64,000 nt of DNA. Origin: Conchocele bisecta (taxonomy: Eukaryota; Mollusca; Bivalvia; Lucinida; Thyasiridae). The position numbers and the translations under genes were made by a program. Below are positions 45,287 to 57,331 of this stretch, in pieces (position 1 is the first letter of the stretch; every line of letters begins with the position of its first letter). A model generated the notes under the pieces. It saw only the letters and a list, made by a program, of their open reading frames with translations. It was not told the DNA's origin and did no database searches. The stretch is from the NCBI GenBank assembly GCA_029237695.1, contig CM055275.1, positions 7,121,131-7,185,130 on the forward strand. Direction: 5' to 3'.

Positions 45287-45674
45287 TCACAAAAAAAAAA
45301 CCCCGGAAGGACACCATATAGCTGGTCGCCACAACAGACTCGGAAGATAAACACATATCTGGTCGCCACAACAAACCCGGAGTGCCACAACAGAACTTAA
45401 GGCAGTAAGTTGGCGTGATATTTCACAGGTGTAAAGACAGGTGATAAATGTATAGGTTAACAGTCACGTTGCATAATGCGTCTGCTGTACTTTACTAATA
45501 TAGACTTAAATGCCTTGATTTATAATGTTGTAATGTTAGTTGCTGCGGTTAGTCACTGTTTATTTGGGTTGTACATTAATAACAACAATGGCACTAACAT
45601 GTGAATCAGTGCATGCATGACCAAGTTTGCCACAACATAGATACTGACCAATGAGGATTGACTATGGCAAGCCA

Positions 45675-46112
45675 AATGCACAATAATTCCCTAAACCATT
45701 ATTATGCATTTGGAGAGAAACTGCCGTTTGAGATCGTAATCCAATAAAAAGCCTAAACCATAGTTTGGACCCAAACCCAAACCAAAAAAATGTCCATCGT
45801 GATCTCAATTTGTAGTTTCGTTAAACCCTGGTTTGAGCAATTATTGTGCACTTGACGGCAGAAACCACCGTTTAGACTCAAACTAGGGTTTCTGATTGCC
45901 TAAACCACGGTTTGAGCTTAAACCCCAGTGTAGACAGCCTAAACCCTAGTTTATGCTCAATCATTATCTAAACCCCAGTTTGATTTAGACTCTCAAACTG
46001 GGGTTTAGTGAATTATTGTGCATTTGGCGAGCCCAAACTATGGTTTGAGGAGCCTAAACTAGGTTTAAGCTCCAAACCATGGTTTAAGGAATTATTGTGT
46101 ATTTGGCTTACC
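45675..46112. mobile_element. Repeat family F copy
   Basis: Starts and ends with GCCAAATGCACAATAATT and its complement. The interior is built of AAACCATGGTTT-like and AAACCCCAGTTTGAG units in both orientations. A Ser/Leu-rich minus frame across it is not a gene. Confidence 0.65.
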
Positions 46113-46204
46113 ATACTTGACCATGCATGAGTGGTTCTGAGAGAGAGGTGACCAGAGGCTGGCCCAGAATACGTGATGCCTCTCTTACTCCCAAACCACA
46201 GATC

Positions 46205-46432
46205 AGGGGCCCGTTTCACTAAACTTCATACGACTCAAATGTTCGTAAATGCACATTTAGAATCGTCTGTAAATTTCAATTGATGGATTTGCATGCACAT
46301 GCAGCCTATGCTCAATACATGTAAATTCAATAATTGTTTACAAGAAAACATTGTTAATGTGAAATTTACAGACTATAATAATTTTGCACTTGCGAACGTT
46401 TTAGTCGTACGAAGTTTAGTGGAACGGCCCCC
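46205..46432. mobile_element. Palindromic MITE family M copy
   Basis: Ends AGGGGCCCGTTTCACTAAAC / GTTTAGTGGAACGGCCCCC. The central palindrome is partly deleted. Confidence 0.8.
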
Positions 46433-46571
46433 AGACCGCAAGGCGAATTCACACAGCTGAACTATTCTGGAAGTAGCGCATTTTACAGGTATATTATCTG
46501 TACTCAAACTTAGCTGTGTCGTTGGAATAGTATTATATGGAAGCGTCTTGGTGTCAATGCTAAAATATTTG

Positions 46572-46795
46572 TATACTAACTCATAAATAGGAGATACTAA
46601 CTCCTAATTAGGAGATATTATCTCCTAATTAGGAGTTTGTATCTCCTAATTAAGACTTAGTAACTCATAATTAGGACTTAGTATCTCCGAATTAGGACTT
46701 AATACCTCCTAATATGGACTTACTATTTGTGTCAATGCTAAAACACGTGTTATCTCCTAATTATGAAATACTAACTCCTAATTAGGATATATTAA
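46572..46795. repeat. Degenerate CTCCTAATTAGGA repeats
   Basis: Roughly ten units of a 15-18 bp palindromic motif (TCTCCTAATTAGGAG). Flanked by two copies of GTCAATGCTAAAA. Confidence 0.75.
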
Positions 46796-46938
46796 GGCAC
46801 CAGGACGCTTCAGTTGTATTGCCTTATCACAAAGCTGTTGCAACAATCATAGCATCCGTTTGGTGACATATGGCGACAACATATATGTACATGTACATGT
46901 ACATATACCCAGTTTGAGTTTATTGTAGCTATGTAATG

Positions 46939-47364
46939 AATACGTATTTACGGAGCTCCGCAGGGGACATGGATTTTTGTTTATTAATTCGTTCTCACGA
47001 AATAACGATTCATTCCATCAATTCATTAATTCGTTCCCACGTTATATCAATTCGTTCCCACGATATAACAATTCGTTCCCTCGAATAGACAATTCGTTCC
47101 TTCCCTCGAATAGACAATTCTTTCCCACTAATAGACAATTCGTTCCCACGAATTAACAATCCGTTCCATCGAATAGACAATTTGTTCCCACGAATTAACA
47201 ATTCGTTTCCACGAGATATCGTGGGAACGAATTGATAATTTGAGGGAACGAATTGTTATATCGTAAGAATGAATTGTTATATCGTGGGAACGAATTGTTA
47301 TTTCGTGGGAACGAATTAATAAAACAATAAGTATACGTCCCCTGCGTGGCTCCGTACGTATTCG
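46939..47364. mobile_element. TIR element family K copy
   Basis: Left end TTTACGGAGCTCCGCAGGGG, right end CCCTGCGTGGCTCCGTACG, with outward extension GAATACGTA / TACGTATTC. Interior as in the other two copies. Confidence 0.8.
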
Positions 47365-47845
47365 TTAGTTATGCAAACATAACGCTTCAAATACTACTTT
47401 ACAATCAGTAGCGGTTACGGACGGTACGAGGTATTTGCAGTGTTATACTCCGCAAATACGTATATTTAATTAAGCGTTTTAACTCGGGTCCCATATAGTG
47501 CCATCTCACTTAGAACGAGTTGGAACGTGATCATAAGAGTGGTGTTGTCTTTGAATAATGGACGAACGATAGTTAGTTGCTTGTAAAAGTGATACTTTAA
47601 CCTCTTTCAACATTACATACCTCTTTAGCGGTGTTTGAAATATGTGCAAATCCAGATGAACCGGCTCGTAACTGAAAATCATTTTTCAACGATTGGACCG
47701 GCCCTTAAACTAACATATCACCGTAGATTCAGTTGCTAATTAGGGTTGAAACAGCTAAATAATCCTTTACCATCGGTAGTGCTGCGGACGGTACGGGAGT
47801 ACTTTAAATGTCACGTTTCCGCAACAAAGTGTGCTTAATTCGGTT

Positions 47846-48035
47846 TATTGCGCAAGCGGGAAATATACTAAGTTTCTTCTTTCTTAGATGTATATTTGCA
47901 TTTATTGAGGCGTTTTTTTTTTACTTTTCCGACACAAGGGTGTCTGTACACTTTTAAAACAGTACACAAGTAAATGCAAATATGCATTTGCAAAACAGGA
48001 ACTAAAATAGACTTCACTCTCTTGCAATAAACTGA
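47846..48035. mobile_element. MITE family C copy
   Basis: CGGTTTATTGCGCAAGCGGG at the left, CTCTTGCAATAAACTGA at the right. It ends about 15 bases before the donor of exon 2. Confidence 0.7.
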
Positions 48036-48055
48036 TCATAATTACTTGTACTTAC

Positions 48056-48102
48056 CTGAGTGCCAGATTGGGCTGCAGTCGGAATCTGGCCTTGAACTTG
48101 TG
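48056..48102 (-). CDS. Secreted repetitive protein, exon 2 (47 nt)
   Basis: Acceptor CTTCTATTTCAG at 48103, donor ACTCAG/GTAAGT at 48055. Entered in phase 1 it encodes (A)QVQGQIPTAAQSGTQ and exits in phase 0. With exon 1 it completes GLVYA/QVQG, a textbook small-residue signal-peptidase site. Confidence 0.6.
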
Positions 48103-48106
48103 CTGA

Positions 48107-49700
48107 AATAGAAGATATTACATGTATACATCAAAATAGGTACTGTACGTCACGGGCACCTGCTAATTTAGAAACAAAATTGCTACCCAGCTCCATACCT
48201 CTCGCGAGGGTAACAATTTAACCCAATCACTTTAATGTAACCCATGGTGATTTTTGCAATTGGTTATCCGGCATGTTTGATATGTTAGCGATATAAAACT
48301 GTCAAAACTGTATCAATACATTATTAATAAAGAACATACACATCAGAAATTGGTTATTGTACCGTGTCAGTGTGTTTATCTGACATTTTCATGCATATCT
48401 TGTAAATTTGATTGCTTTATTTCGCTATGTTGAATGTTGAACAACAACAAGCGAAAAGATGGCTTCAATGGGAAATTGGTTTTCCTATTTTTGGCAATTT
48501 ACTAGTTCTACATCAACGATTATTTGTTTAAATGCATAAACTACACAGTTTACTAACTTGTGACCAACATACAATTGGTTTGTGTATGCACTTCGTTTGC
48601 TCACACTTTTTTAATGGGTAAAAGTGTAGCCGTATATAACATCTCGGAGGCGAATTAGTATAGCTACTGCTAATTGGGCTCGCTTCCAAGTGCGGTTTAC
48701 TAATTAGTTACGTGACTAAATGTACTAGTGCAATTTTGATTCGATAACACGCAGATACCTCGAAATAAGGGATCGTAGTGAGTTATCTCCCTTTGCAAAT
48801 ATAGTTATAGAATCCGGTCATGTGGTTTATTTTAGCGTTCATTTCTTTCTGAATGGTGAATACATGAATATTGCGAACAGGATAGACCCAGATCAGACTG
48901 CACAACTGAGTCTACACAATTTGCACCGTATTAAAAGTTGATATGTATCAAAATATGAATCTGGCAAATACTGCAGTTGCGCATCAGACTGTGAAGATAT
49001 GTAGGATAAGCTCAATCAACTAGTCGAAACCACTACATGTGTAATGGCTGCTTTGCACAACAAATTTTGCGACAGTCGCCATTTTTACAATACCATAAAC
49101 TATGCAATATGGACTGGATTTCTATAAATAAATGTAAAGGGAAATAAGTAGCCACACTCCCTAATTACTCGGGTACTGAATATGGTGCGGTTTGCCAATG
49201 AAACTGTACTCATAGCTACAGTTTCGGGCTTATTCAAGAAAACAAAAAACTGAACTTCTTTGCGAAACGGCTAAGCTACTAAGATACTCCTCATTGGCGT
49301 TGTTATTGTGACGTGCACCCGTCCCTAGAAAGTTAAAAGTCGGAAAGAGTTTCCGATTATTTCTTCGGAATTTATAAGTATAAAAACTTAAGTAAATAGG
49401 TGTATGCGACTTATCTCATTAAATTGATTCCCGTATGCCCCATCCAACAACGCACTCCCACAAACACACATCTGATAATGAGCGCCGCTACTTTCTCAAA
49501 GAAATGCACTCTGATTCTTAATATCGAGTGTTTAAGGAATAAACCCATGGGTTGTTGCGTTTACTGTAATATTAAAAATATTTGGTATGTTTAGTACAAA
49601 CTTATTTTATTCATATTATTGTTACATGATATGTACATGATGTAAACCACGAGCAAAACTCAAGGTAATATGAATGGGATTCAGAAGAAAGCAAGTCTCC
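48107..49700. other. Intron 1 sequence, nothing recognised
   Basis: No frame or repeat supported. The short plus frame at 49400 lacks any domain. Confidence 0.4.
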
Positions 49701-49945
49701 AGGGGCCCGTTTCACTAAACCTCGTACGACTAAGATGTTCGTAAGTGCAAATTTATGATCGCCTATAAATTTCAATTGATGGATTTACATTTATGAAGCA
49801 TAGGCTGCATATGCAGCCTATGATCAATAAATGTAAATCCAATAATTGCTTGCAAGAAAACATTTCTAATGTGGAGTGTACAGACTATCATAATTTTGCA
49901 CTTACGAACATGTTAGTCGTACGAAGTTTAGTGAAACTGGCCCCA
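49701..49945. mobile_element. Palindromic MITE family M copy
   Basis: Ends AGGGGCCCGTTTCACTAAAC / GTTTAGTGAAACTGGCCCC, with the complete GCATAGGCTGCATATGCAGC centre. Confidence 0.85.
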
Positions 49946-50602
49946 GATGGTTACTACGTCCATGTAACAGAGAGTCAACATAGATGGTCTGTTTAAAGTA
50001 TGGGAGTTCGGGCACGCCTCTTAAACTCTAAGCAGACCAAATGTTTGTCATACAACAACAATAAACGAAAACAGCTCATGATTGTATTACTTTTATTAAC
50101 ATTGCATGTTCCGACAGTTTCATAACTTTAAATATTAGCCAAATATGGCCTTAAAATTAAGAATCACCCTGTGTTACGTAATTTTGTCACAATTAATGGA
50201 ACAGCGTCGTTACCGGTCAATAGCATGCGTTATTGACATTAATAACGTCAAACAAACGTTAACGAATCAACAAAGTCGCGCGACGCCGCATGGGGCTAAT
50301 ATAATATATTGGGATATGAACGCAATAAGTTGAACGGGCTTTTGTATTATGAATTTATGGAAGGGGTAAATATTTATATTGTGCTTCTGCTAGTATTTAA
50401 CACTGCCGAACTATTGTGACACGAATAGTTTACCAAGTTTGCTAATAGCCACAGAGTATGATAGTGCTATAGGCGTCCGTTATGGCAAGCTCAATATAGT
50501 TCACGTGTACCGATCACACTCACTGACAAATTATATATTAAACACTCCCCGGGATACAGACATCACGGTTGGTATGTACATGTAAGTCACATACATTTAA
50601 TA

Positions 50603-50676
50603 TACAGTGAAACCTCGCTAAACCGGACACCATGGGAGGTCCCCAGGGTGTCCGGTTTAACGAGGTTTCACTGTAA
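50603..50676. mobile_element. 74 bp palindromic MITE (ACAGTGAAACCTCGCTAAAC)
   Basis: Perfect-looking inverted arms ACAGTGAAACCTCGCTAAAC / GTTTAACGAGGTTTCACTGT around GGACACCATGGGAGGTCC. A related end recurs near 50799-50820. Confidence 0.8.
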
Positions 50677-50920
50677 ATCAGGCATTTGATTATTCCGAGA
50701 CATAGTTGTGTGCTATGCGATCACGAACCGGCAGTGTCACCTCAGCGAAATAACCAAGAAATCCATCAAAATAATGATCACATTTTTCTTGTTGTCCAGT
50801 TTAGAGAGGCTTCACTGTACAATGAAGTGTTAGATCGATGTTACGGTGAACAAGGCGTCCCATGTTCGAGTCCCGAGTCCGGGTACGCACATTCTCGCTA
50901 TACCGTTACATAGACAATGT

Positions 50921-51412
50921 CAGGCTAGTGTTTTTTGATATCAAGTTTATCAGGCAAGGCTAGGAAACGCGTAGGAATTCCGAGGCTTGCCGAGGAATTC
51001 CTACCGTTTCCGAGCCGAGCCTGATGAACTTGATATCAAAATACACTAGTCTGGTATTCTATTTATCAGGTAACGTTTTATAGTCGAAAATGACCACAGA
51101 TGACGTCGTTATCTATGGACAGAACGAGGACTTGTTTACGTTGCGTCATTACACTGACGTCATTCGGTAACGTCACGTGACGTCAACTGACCAATGGAAC
51201 GTCAGTTTTCACTTTGTTGTAACCCGGATGTAACCTGATAAATAGACAATGTCAGGCTAGTGTCTCTTGATATCAAGTTTATCAGGCAAGGCTAGGAAAC
51301 GCGTAGTAACTTCGTTGGATCACGGATGTTTGTATCAGGTCAATGCCTGATACAACAATATGTTATCTGGCAGTACGCATTCGGTCAATACAGGCAGGTT
51401 ACCTGATATAAT
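50921..51412. mobile_element. Element family B copies (two overlapping)
   Basis: Two copies of AATGTCAGGCTAGTG...GATATCAAGTTTATCAGGCA. The first has the full inner palindrome and GTCACGTGACG block; the second ends ATTGACCGAATGCG-type sequence and ACCTGATA. Confidence 0.65.
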
Positions 51413-51559
51413 GTATATTATATTCACATGTGCCGATTCTTGTCAACATTTTGTAACATAGTAAGCAAAACCTCGTCTATATGAATGCTGAACATTTACT
51501 TGTGAATTATCGTTGAATTTTATCGTTTTATTTTTAAAAATACTATGCAAAATAAAAAC

Positions 51560-52303
51560 GTGTTTTCATTATAGCCCTGTGTAAAGTGGTTTAATTGGTT
51601 TAAACTTATTTTATTTGTATATTACACGTAAAGCATCAATCGTAGTATATACATAATTATACAAATGGGATTGGATTGAAAGCAAGCTTATATAAATCCT
51701 CTCCCTAACATGTAACTTGGTATCACAGGCTGCAGGAACCAGGACATAACAAACACAATTAGTACTGCCATTAACATATAATGTAATTGTATTCTTGTTT
51801 TATGCTCCTAGTTTCTGCTTCCTGCGATACCCGGTAGATGTATTATGGATGACAATATGTAAATACACATGCAGTAACCAATGATTAACAAAAAAGGAAA
51901 GGCAACTATATTATTTCGTTATTATAGAAGCAAATTGTTTAATTGAAATATATGACGATACTAGTACCGCTGGGTTGTTTCTATTTTCACCGATATCGGT
52001 ACATAAGTATCAGATTTCCTATCTTTGAGATAGGAAATCTGATAATTATGTACCGATATCGGTTTTGAGGTAGGAAATCTGATACTTATGTACCGATATC
52101 GGTGAAAATAGAAACAACCCAGCGGTCCTAGTATCGTCATACATCTTCAATCACACCACTTTACACAGGGCCATCATGAAAACATATTATTTTTATTTAT
52201 TTATTCTTTTCAAAAGATCCTGAAAAGAAAATGTCAGCAGTCCTAGTATCGTCATATATCTTCAATTAAAAACCACTTTACACAGGGCCATGATGAAAAC
52301 ACT
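51560..52303. mobile_element. TIR element (CCCTGTGTAAAGTGGTTT)
   Basis: ~33 bp inverted ends: TTTTCATTATAGCCCTGTGT and AAACCACTTTACACAGGGCC. A second internal right end lies at about 52145-52180, so the right end is duplicated. It contains no transposase frame. Confidence 0.75.
51960..52142. repeat. Nested palindrome around ACCGATATCGGT
   Basis: Three arms containing TGTACCGATATCGGT and AGGAAATCTGATA alternate in both orientations, bounded by GCTGGGTTGTTTCTATTTTC and its complement. Confidence 0.8.
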
Positions 52304-52407
52304 TTTTGACAGTATTTTTTTCCCCAAACAATCCTGATATGCTCCTTTAACGTGTGTTGGCTTTCTAAAACCGCTGTCACAGTATTAATCTACATGAAGG
52401 ACACTTC

Positions 52408-52694
52408 CAGGGGCGGATCCAGGATTTATATCTAGAGGGGGCGTGGTGGATTTCAATTTTCATAAAATTCAGATTTGCTTTTTCTGCATTTTTTCTTATT
52501 TCTCATCAAAAGTATATGTTGTTACCACTCAGTCGACGAGACGGTTCAACTGAGTGGTAACAACATACACTTTGTGTGAGAAATAAGGAAATAATCAGAT
52601 CTTTCCACGAACAAAAAAATTGGTTAAAATCTAATCTCGACCAATTTTAGAGGGGGCGTGCGTCGGACACGCCCCAACCTGGATCCGCACCTGG
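52408..52694. mobile_element. TIR element (GGGGCGGATCCAGG) with nested hairpin
   Basis: Ends CAGGGGCGGATCCAGGATTT / CCTGGATCCGCACCTGG. It holds an inner hairpin related to 34200-34325 (TATGTTGTTACCACTCAGTC and complement) and repeated AGAGGGGGCGTG. Confidence 0.75.
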
Positions 52695-53410
52695 CTTCAT
52701 TTTTCAACACGTTACCCTAAACAAACCATATTCTATCCTAACATAAACTATGCGTGACAGCCCGTGACAGTAAGGTATATATTACCATGTATAAATAGAC
52801 AATTTGCATCAATCTGACAGCTAGTGGCGTAAATGTCAACGTAAACTACGTTAACGTAGGTTTATTCCGTCGTTATGTGGGTGCCAGACATGCATAGCCG
52901 ATGACGTACCGTCACGTTTGCCTATAGTATTAGTCAGATGTAATTACATCATGTATATAGAGAGTCGTGCATCATGTATACTATATATGAGTGATGATTT
53001 CATTTGGCATTTATTAAACGAGTTAACTTATTTCAAAAACGCAAAACAAACAATGCAATCTGAGTTTCATATACGATCAGTCAACTAATTTAATAAAGAA
53101 CATATTAAATGAACACAAACGTTAGTCTAAGATTATATTTATTCCATAAACACAACATCGAATAGGTACTGATCACCGAACAGGCTTCAGCTTTCTGCAC
53201 CGATCTCACTTGTATATTGATCACACTTAATATGTAATATGTAGTGTTTTATGACGCACTGTGTGACTTTACCGCCTTCGATGATCTTGAAAATGTTAGT
53301 TATATTTATTTTTTTCAAAATACTTGAATATGGTGTTTGAAATCAGGTATTGCCAGTACACGTTTAGAAACGTTGATAATTCGAGCAAGAATAACGCGGG
53401 CGGTTGTTTA
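52695..53410. other. Intron 1 sequence, nothing recognised
   Basis: No coding, RNA or repeat feature supported. Confidence 0.4.
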
Positions 53411-53643
53411 TTATAGGGTTAACTGTATTGTAATATAGGGTTAACTGTATTGTAATATAGGGTTAACTGTATTGTAATATAGGGTTAACTGTATTGTACT
53501 ATAGGGTTAAACTGTTTATTGTAATATAGGGTTAACGTTATTGTAATATAGGGTTAACTTTATTGTAATATAGGGTTAACTGTATTGTAATATAGGGTTA
53601 ACTGTATTGTAATATAGGGTTAACTTTATTCTAATATAGGGTT
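53411..53643. repeat. 22 bp minisatellite with TAGGGTTAA core
   Basis: About eleven tandem copies of TATAGGGTTAACTGTATTGT-AA. The core contains TTAGGG-like sequence but is interstitial and embedded in an AT spacer. Confidence 0.9.
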
Positions 53644-53650
53644 CTAATTC

Positions 53651-53922
53651 ACTCTTTTACTACTGGCGTAGGAATACATATTGAAATAATTTGCGACCGT
53701 TCATCAACAATGATATACCTGTAATGTATGACCATCAGCCAATCAGATTGCGTGATATGTATAGAGTGCATTCTAATGAAAGTCAAGTTTTGTTCTGTCA
53801 GTCATTTCCAGTAGTTATTGAACAAAACTATCAGTAGCGTGTATTGCACTCTATAAATATCACGCAATCTGATTGGCTGATGGTCATACAATATGTATTC
53901 CTACGCCAGTAGTAAAGGGGTG
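53651..53922. mobile_element. Palindromic MITE (TACTACTGGCGTAGGAATAC)
   Basis: Ends TTTTACTACTGGCGTAGGAA / TTCCTACGCCAGTAGTAAA, subterminal ACCATCAGCCAATCAGATTG and complement. Confidence 0.85.
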
Positions 53923-53978
53923 TTGAACAAAACTAACAGTAGTGTGTATTGTCGAAGCCTAAGTATAGAACCAAGGTG

Positions 53979-54411
53979 CATGATCACTTGGTTACAACAA
54001 CAACAACAACAGTGTCTGAAAGCGTTGAAAGCGCGCCCACTCCAAAGTAAATATTATTTTATACTTTCCTTAAAATATGCAACGGATTTTGACGAAATAT
54101 GGCGCAGCAAACACGTCTTCATGAGCTGCATGTGTTGGTCCCGGGAGTTCGGCACATACTTATGTCGTTTTTGCGAAGAATCGATTTCCGTGTCAGTAGA
54201 CACGGAAATCGATTCCTCGCAAACACGATAGAAGCTTCGGCCAATGTACCGATACTACCAAATGCAGCTTAACAGTCGCGTTTGATGCGCCATATTTATC
54301 ACAATCCGTTACATAATAAGGACATAATAAAATAATACGTACTTCGAATCGGAGGGCTTCTGGAAATTTCAGTAATTGTTGTTGTTGTTGTGACCACGTG
54401 ATCATACACAT
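53979..54411. mobile_element. 430 bp palindromic element (CAACAACAACAACA arms)
   Basis: TGATCACTTGGTTACAACAA and TTGTGACCACGTGATCATAC mark inverted ends. The centre is GTGTCAGTAGACACGG. The similar short frames on both strands are mirror images of each other, not genes. Confidence 0.85.
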
Positions 54412-54470
54412 TCAAATTGGTATAAAACGTTCAAGTAATGTTTTAACTTCACACACAGTCAAACCATGGA

Positions 54471-54570
54471 TAAGCTTAACCCGAATCCTCTGTATGTAAC
54501 GCAGGTCGAGTTGCATGTACATGTAAGTCGCCTTGCGTAACAGACAGAAATTTCGGGTTAACGCTTATCT
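54471..54570. repeat. Palindrome (ATAAGCTTAACCCGAA)
   Basis: GGATAAGCTTAACCCGAATC and ATTTCGGGTTAACGCTTATC are inverted around GTTGCATGTACATG. Confidence 0.7.
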
Positions 54571-54718
54571 TATTTCAGTTAATATAATGTCGGTGCGTCT
54601 CTGAATAACATTTCTAATGACACATTTGACTATATGCGTCACAGATTGAACAGTATTTACACCAACAACACTTGACCTAATATGCGTTTTGTCAACTGTT
54701 TACCCAATTTAAAGCGTC

Positions 54719-55199
54719 TACTGTCTGTTCCACGTTTTGCTGCCGACGAACTTTTGGCTATTAAACACATTAAATCTAATATTTAAATGTATCAATAACA
54801 AAAAGATTTATTTGATGGAATTTACAATTTTGTTGCGAAATTAAAAATGGGGCAAAAAGGAGAAGGAAGGTTCGGCAAAAGATGAAAATTGACTACGAAA
54901 CCTGTCCAGATAGCTTGGAAATGATGTAAATAAGAAAACAAAAGTTAGATTTTCAAAATCGGTCCACAAATAAAGAAACATTAAAACAATAATATGCTTA
55001 GCCCCCATGTTAAATTCCCATGGGAAAATCATTTGTTTCGTGATAAAATCAATATTTCATGGAATTTCATCAAATATTGTTTTGGGGAGGGTGACTTTTT
55101 TGTCATTTATGAAAAAGTACTTACAATTAAATATTTTTATATGTAATGTTTTTAATAGCAAAAAGTTCGTCGGCAGCAAAACGTGAAACAGACAGTAGT
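54719..55199. mobile_element. Palindromic element family L
   Basis: Ends TACTGTCTGTTCCACGTTTT / AAAACGTGAAACAGACAGTA, subterminal GCTGCCGACGAACTTTTGGC and complement. The inner half is related to family D (GACTACGAAACCTGTCCAGA). Confidence 0.8.
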
Positions 55200-55313
55200 T
55201 CTTGAAACCGTGAGCAACGTATTTCCATGAAAGTGTGTATTTCTACAAGTAATAACTGTATACTGTGTCTAATTCCTACCGATATGCCATTTGTGGCTGC
55301 GACTGGTGACATA

Positions 55314-55573
55314 GAGAATAGTAGGTTAGTGCCGTGAATTGGAAAAAATATCTGGCAAGGCTCAGGAAACGGGATTGGCGAGGCTTTGCCGAGCACATCC
55401 CGTTTCCGTGCCGCGCCAGATATTTTTCCCATTCATGGCACTAACATAATATTCTATTTATCCCGTCAACACCTACAAATGGCTGTAAAATGCAAAAATT
55501 GTATTGACTGGATATCAAAAATGTTTCACGGCACCGTGTTTCACGGCACATACGCACTGTGTTGAAGGGATAA
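55314..55573. mobile_element. Foldback element family A copy
   Basis: GAGAATAGTAGGTTAGTGCC to GTGTTGAAGGGATAAAT, with a near-complete hairpin. Confidence 0.8.
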
Positions 55574-55718
55574 ATGGGGCTTATGGGATTTGTGATCAGT
55601 GCAGATCCTGCTCAAATAGCACACTCATGTCCATGTAGTCTGATAACGAGATTGTATTCAGTGTTAGGAGCACTAAGGGTGTTTCATTGGTGGAATGGTG
55701 AAACGTACTGATACTAAT

Positions 55719-55970
55719 GAGGCTGTCCGGATACACAGGCACATACTAGGCTGTCCGGATACACAGGCACATTTAGGCTGTCCGGATACACTATAGGTGT
55801 CCGGTACACAGGCACATACTAGGCTGTCCGGATACACAGGCACATACTAGACTGTCCGGATACACAGGCACATACTAGGCTGTCCGGATACGGTCTATGG
55901 CTGTCCGGATACAGGCACATACTAGGCTGTCCGGATACACAGGCACATACTAGGCTGTCCAGATATACAC
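55719..55970. repeat. 28 bp tandem repeat (AGGCTGTCCGGATACACAGG)
   Basis: About nine units of AGGCTGTCCGGATACACAGG-CACATACT, some with internal deletions. Flanked by GCCCCATTT/GGGGCTTATGG inverted sequence. Confidence 0.9.
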
Positions 55971-56074
55971 TAGTCGCAAAACCTATAAGCCCCATTTCTT
56001 AGTCTGATCCGTGTATGCACTGCACGGTTCGCTGTAAAAGCGATGAAAATGCAATATTTATCAAGTCACAGATC

Positions 56075-56340
56075 AGTAGCCGATTTCATCAAAATTGCAA
56101 AGTATACTTATCTAGCAAAGTTTACTTTGAGGGAGTAATCATTCATTTTTCCCGAAATGCATTATGTCATATAGAACTGCAGAATTATTATACTGGATTT
56201 ATTACATTATCATAGCCAAAATGGCTGTGATAATGTAATAAATTCAGTATAATAAAAAAATATCCTTCAATTGAAAATCTCCCGCAAAGTGTACTTAGCA
56301 AGATAAGTATACTTTGCAATTTTGGTGAAATAGGCTACTG
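56075..56340. mobile_element. Palindromic MITE family G copy
   Basis: Ends CAGTAGCCGATTTCATCAAA / TTTTGGTGAAATAGGCTACT, central TCATAGCCAAAATGGCTGTG. Confidence 0.85.
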
Positions 56341-56377
56341 GAGTTGGCCACATTGCGGATCAGCTGCTACTCATATT

Positions 56378-56437
56378 GCAAATGGCAAATGGCAAATGGC
56401 AAATGGCAAATGACAAATGGCAAATGGCAAATGGCTA
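56378..56437. repeat. 7 bp tandem repeat (CAAATGG)
   Basis: Eight consecutive CAAATGG units with one variant, abutting the family G element. Confidence 0.9.
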
Positions 56438-57003
56438 TTTCTCCAGTCACCGCCACAAATGAGATTCATATACATATACATTTACATATTAATAGGTTAA
56501 ATACTAAATTACATGAAGGTATAGGCTATTAAATATGTCATTGATTTGAATAAATATACGTAGCCTGATTTTCAATCAAAAACACCTTGTCATATAGTTC
56601 GTATAATTTATGAAGATAAATTTATAGACTTGTCTTATAAATAGGTTAACGAACTTTGAAAACCATCTACATGTAGAACAATGTTTAGATCTTCTTGTCC
56701 CTACGATTGGCGGAATATGTGGGTTATATGTTCTTTACGCTAACATGTAACATGTAAAATACTAGTATCGTTTATGAAGAAAAGAAAGAGCAACGGTCCT
56801 ATATTAGAGCCCTGCCGAACCACAATCGTGCAACGCATATGAAACTGGTGCCGTGGCAATCTTATACAGATCTGTTTTTCAGAGATAATCTTTAAACCAC
56901 ATTAACATTTTAAGCCCTAAATAAGTGGAATGGATTCTGACATGTTAACTTTCTGACCAATCTCATTGTCACATAATTATTTCAGATTAGTGCATTTATG
57001 AAA
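56438..57003. other. Intron 1 sequence, nothing recognised
   Basis: No coding or repeat feature supported. Confidence 0.4.
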
Positions 57004-57331
57004 ACGCCAAATGCACAATAATTGCTCAAACCAGGGTTTAAGAAAACTACAGTATGGGATCACGATTGTCATTTTTTTTCTTATACTATGGTTTGGGTCA
57101 GAACTAGGGTTTAGGCTTTTTATTGAATTACGATCGCAAATGGCAGTTTCTGACCAAATGCCCAATAATTGCTCAAACTGGGGTTTGGGAGCCTAAACCA
57201 TGGTTTAGACTCAAACTGGGGCTTAGTAAATTAGTGTGCATTTGGCGAGCCCAAACTAGGGTTTGATGAGCCTAAGCTAGGGTTTAAGCTCCAAACCATG
57301 GCTTAAGGAATTATTGTGCATTTGGCTTGCC
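57004..57331. mobile_element. Repeat family F copy
   Basis: CGCCAAATGCACAATAATTG at the left, TTATTGTGCATTTGGCTTGC at the right. The interior is AAACCAGGGTTTAAG / AAACCATGGTTTAG units in both directions. Confidence 0.7.

Noticed and set aside
53893..54411. Two facing frames sharing ITWxQQQQQ
   Set aside because: They are mirror images produced by a 430 bp palindromic element, not a conserved protein.
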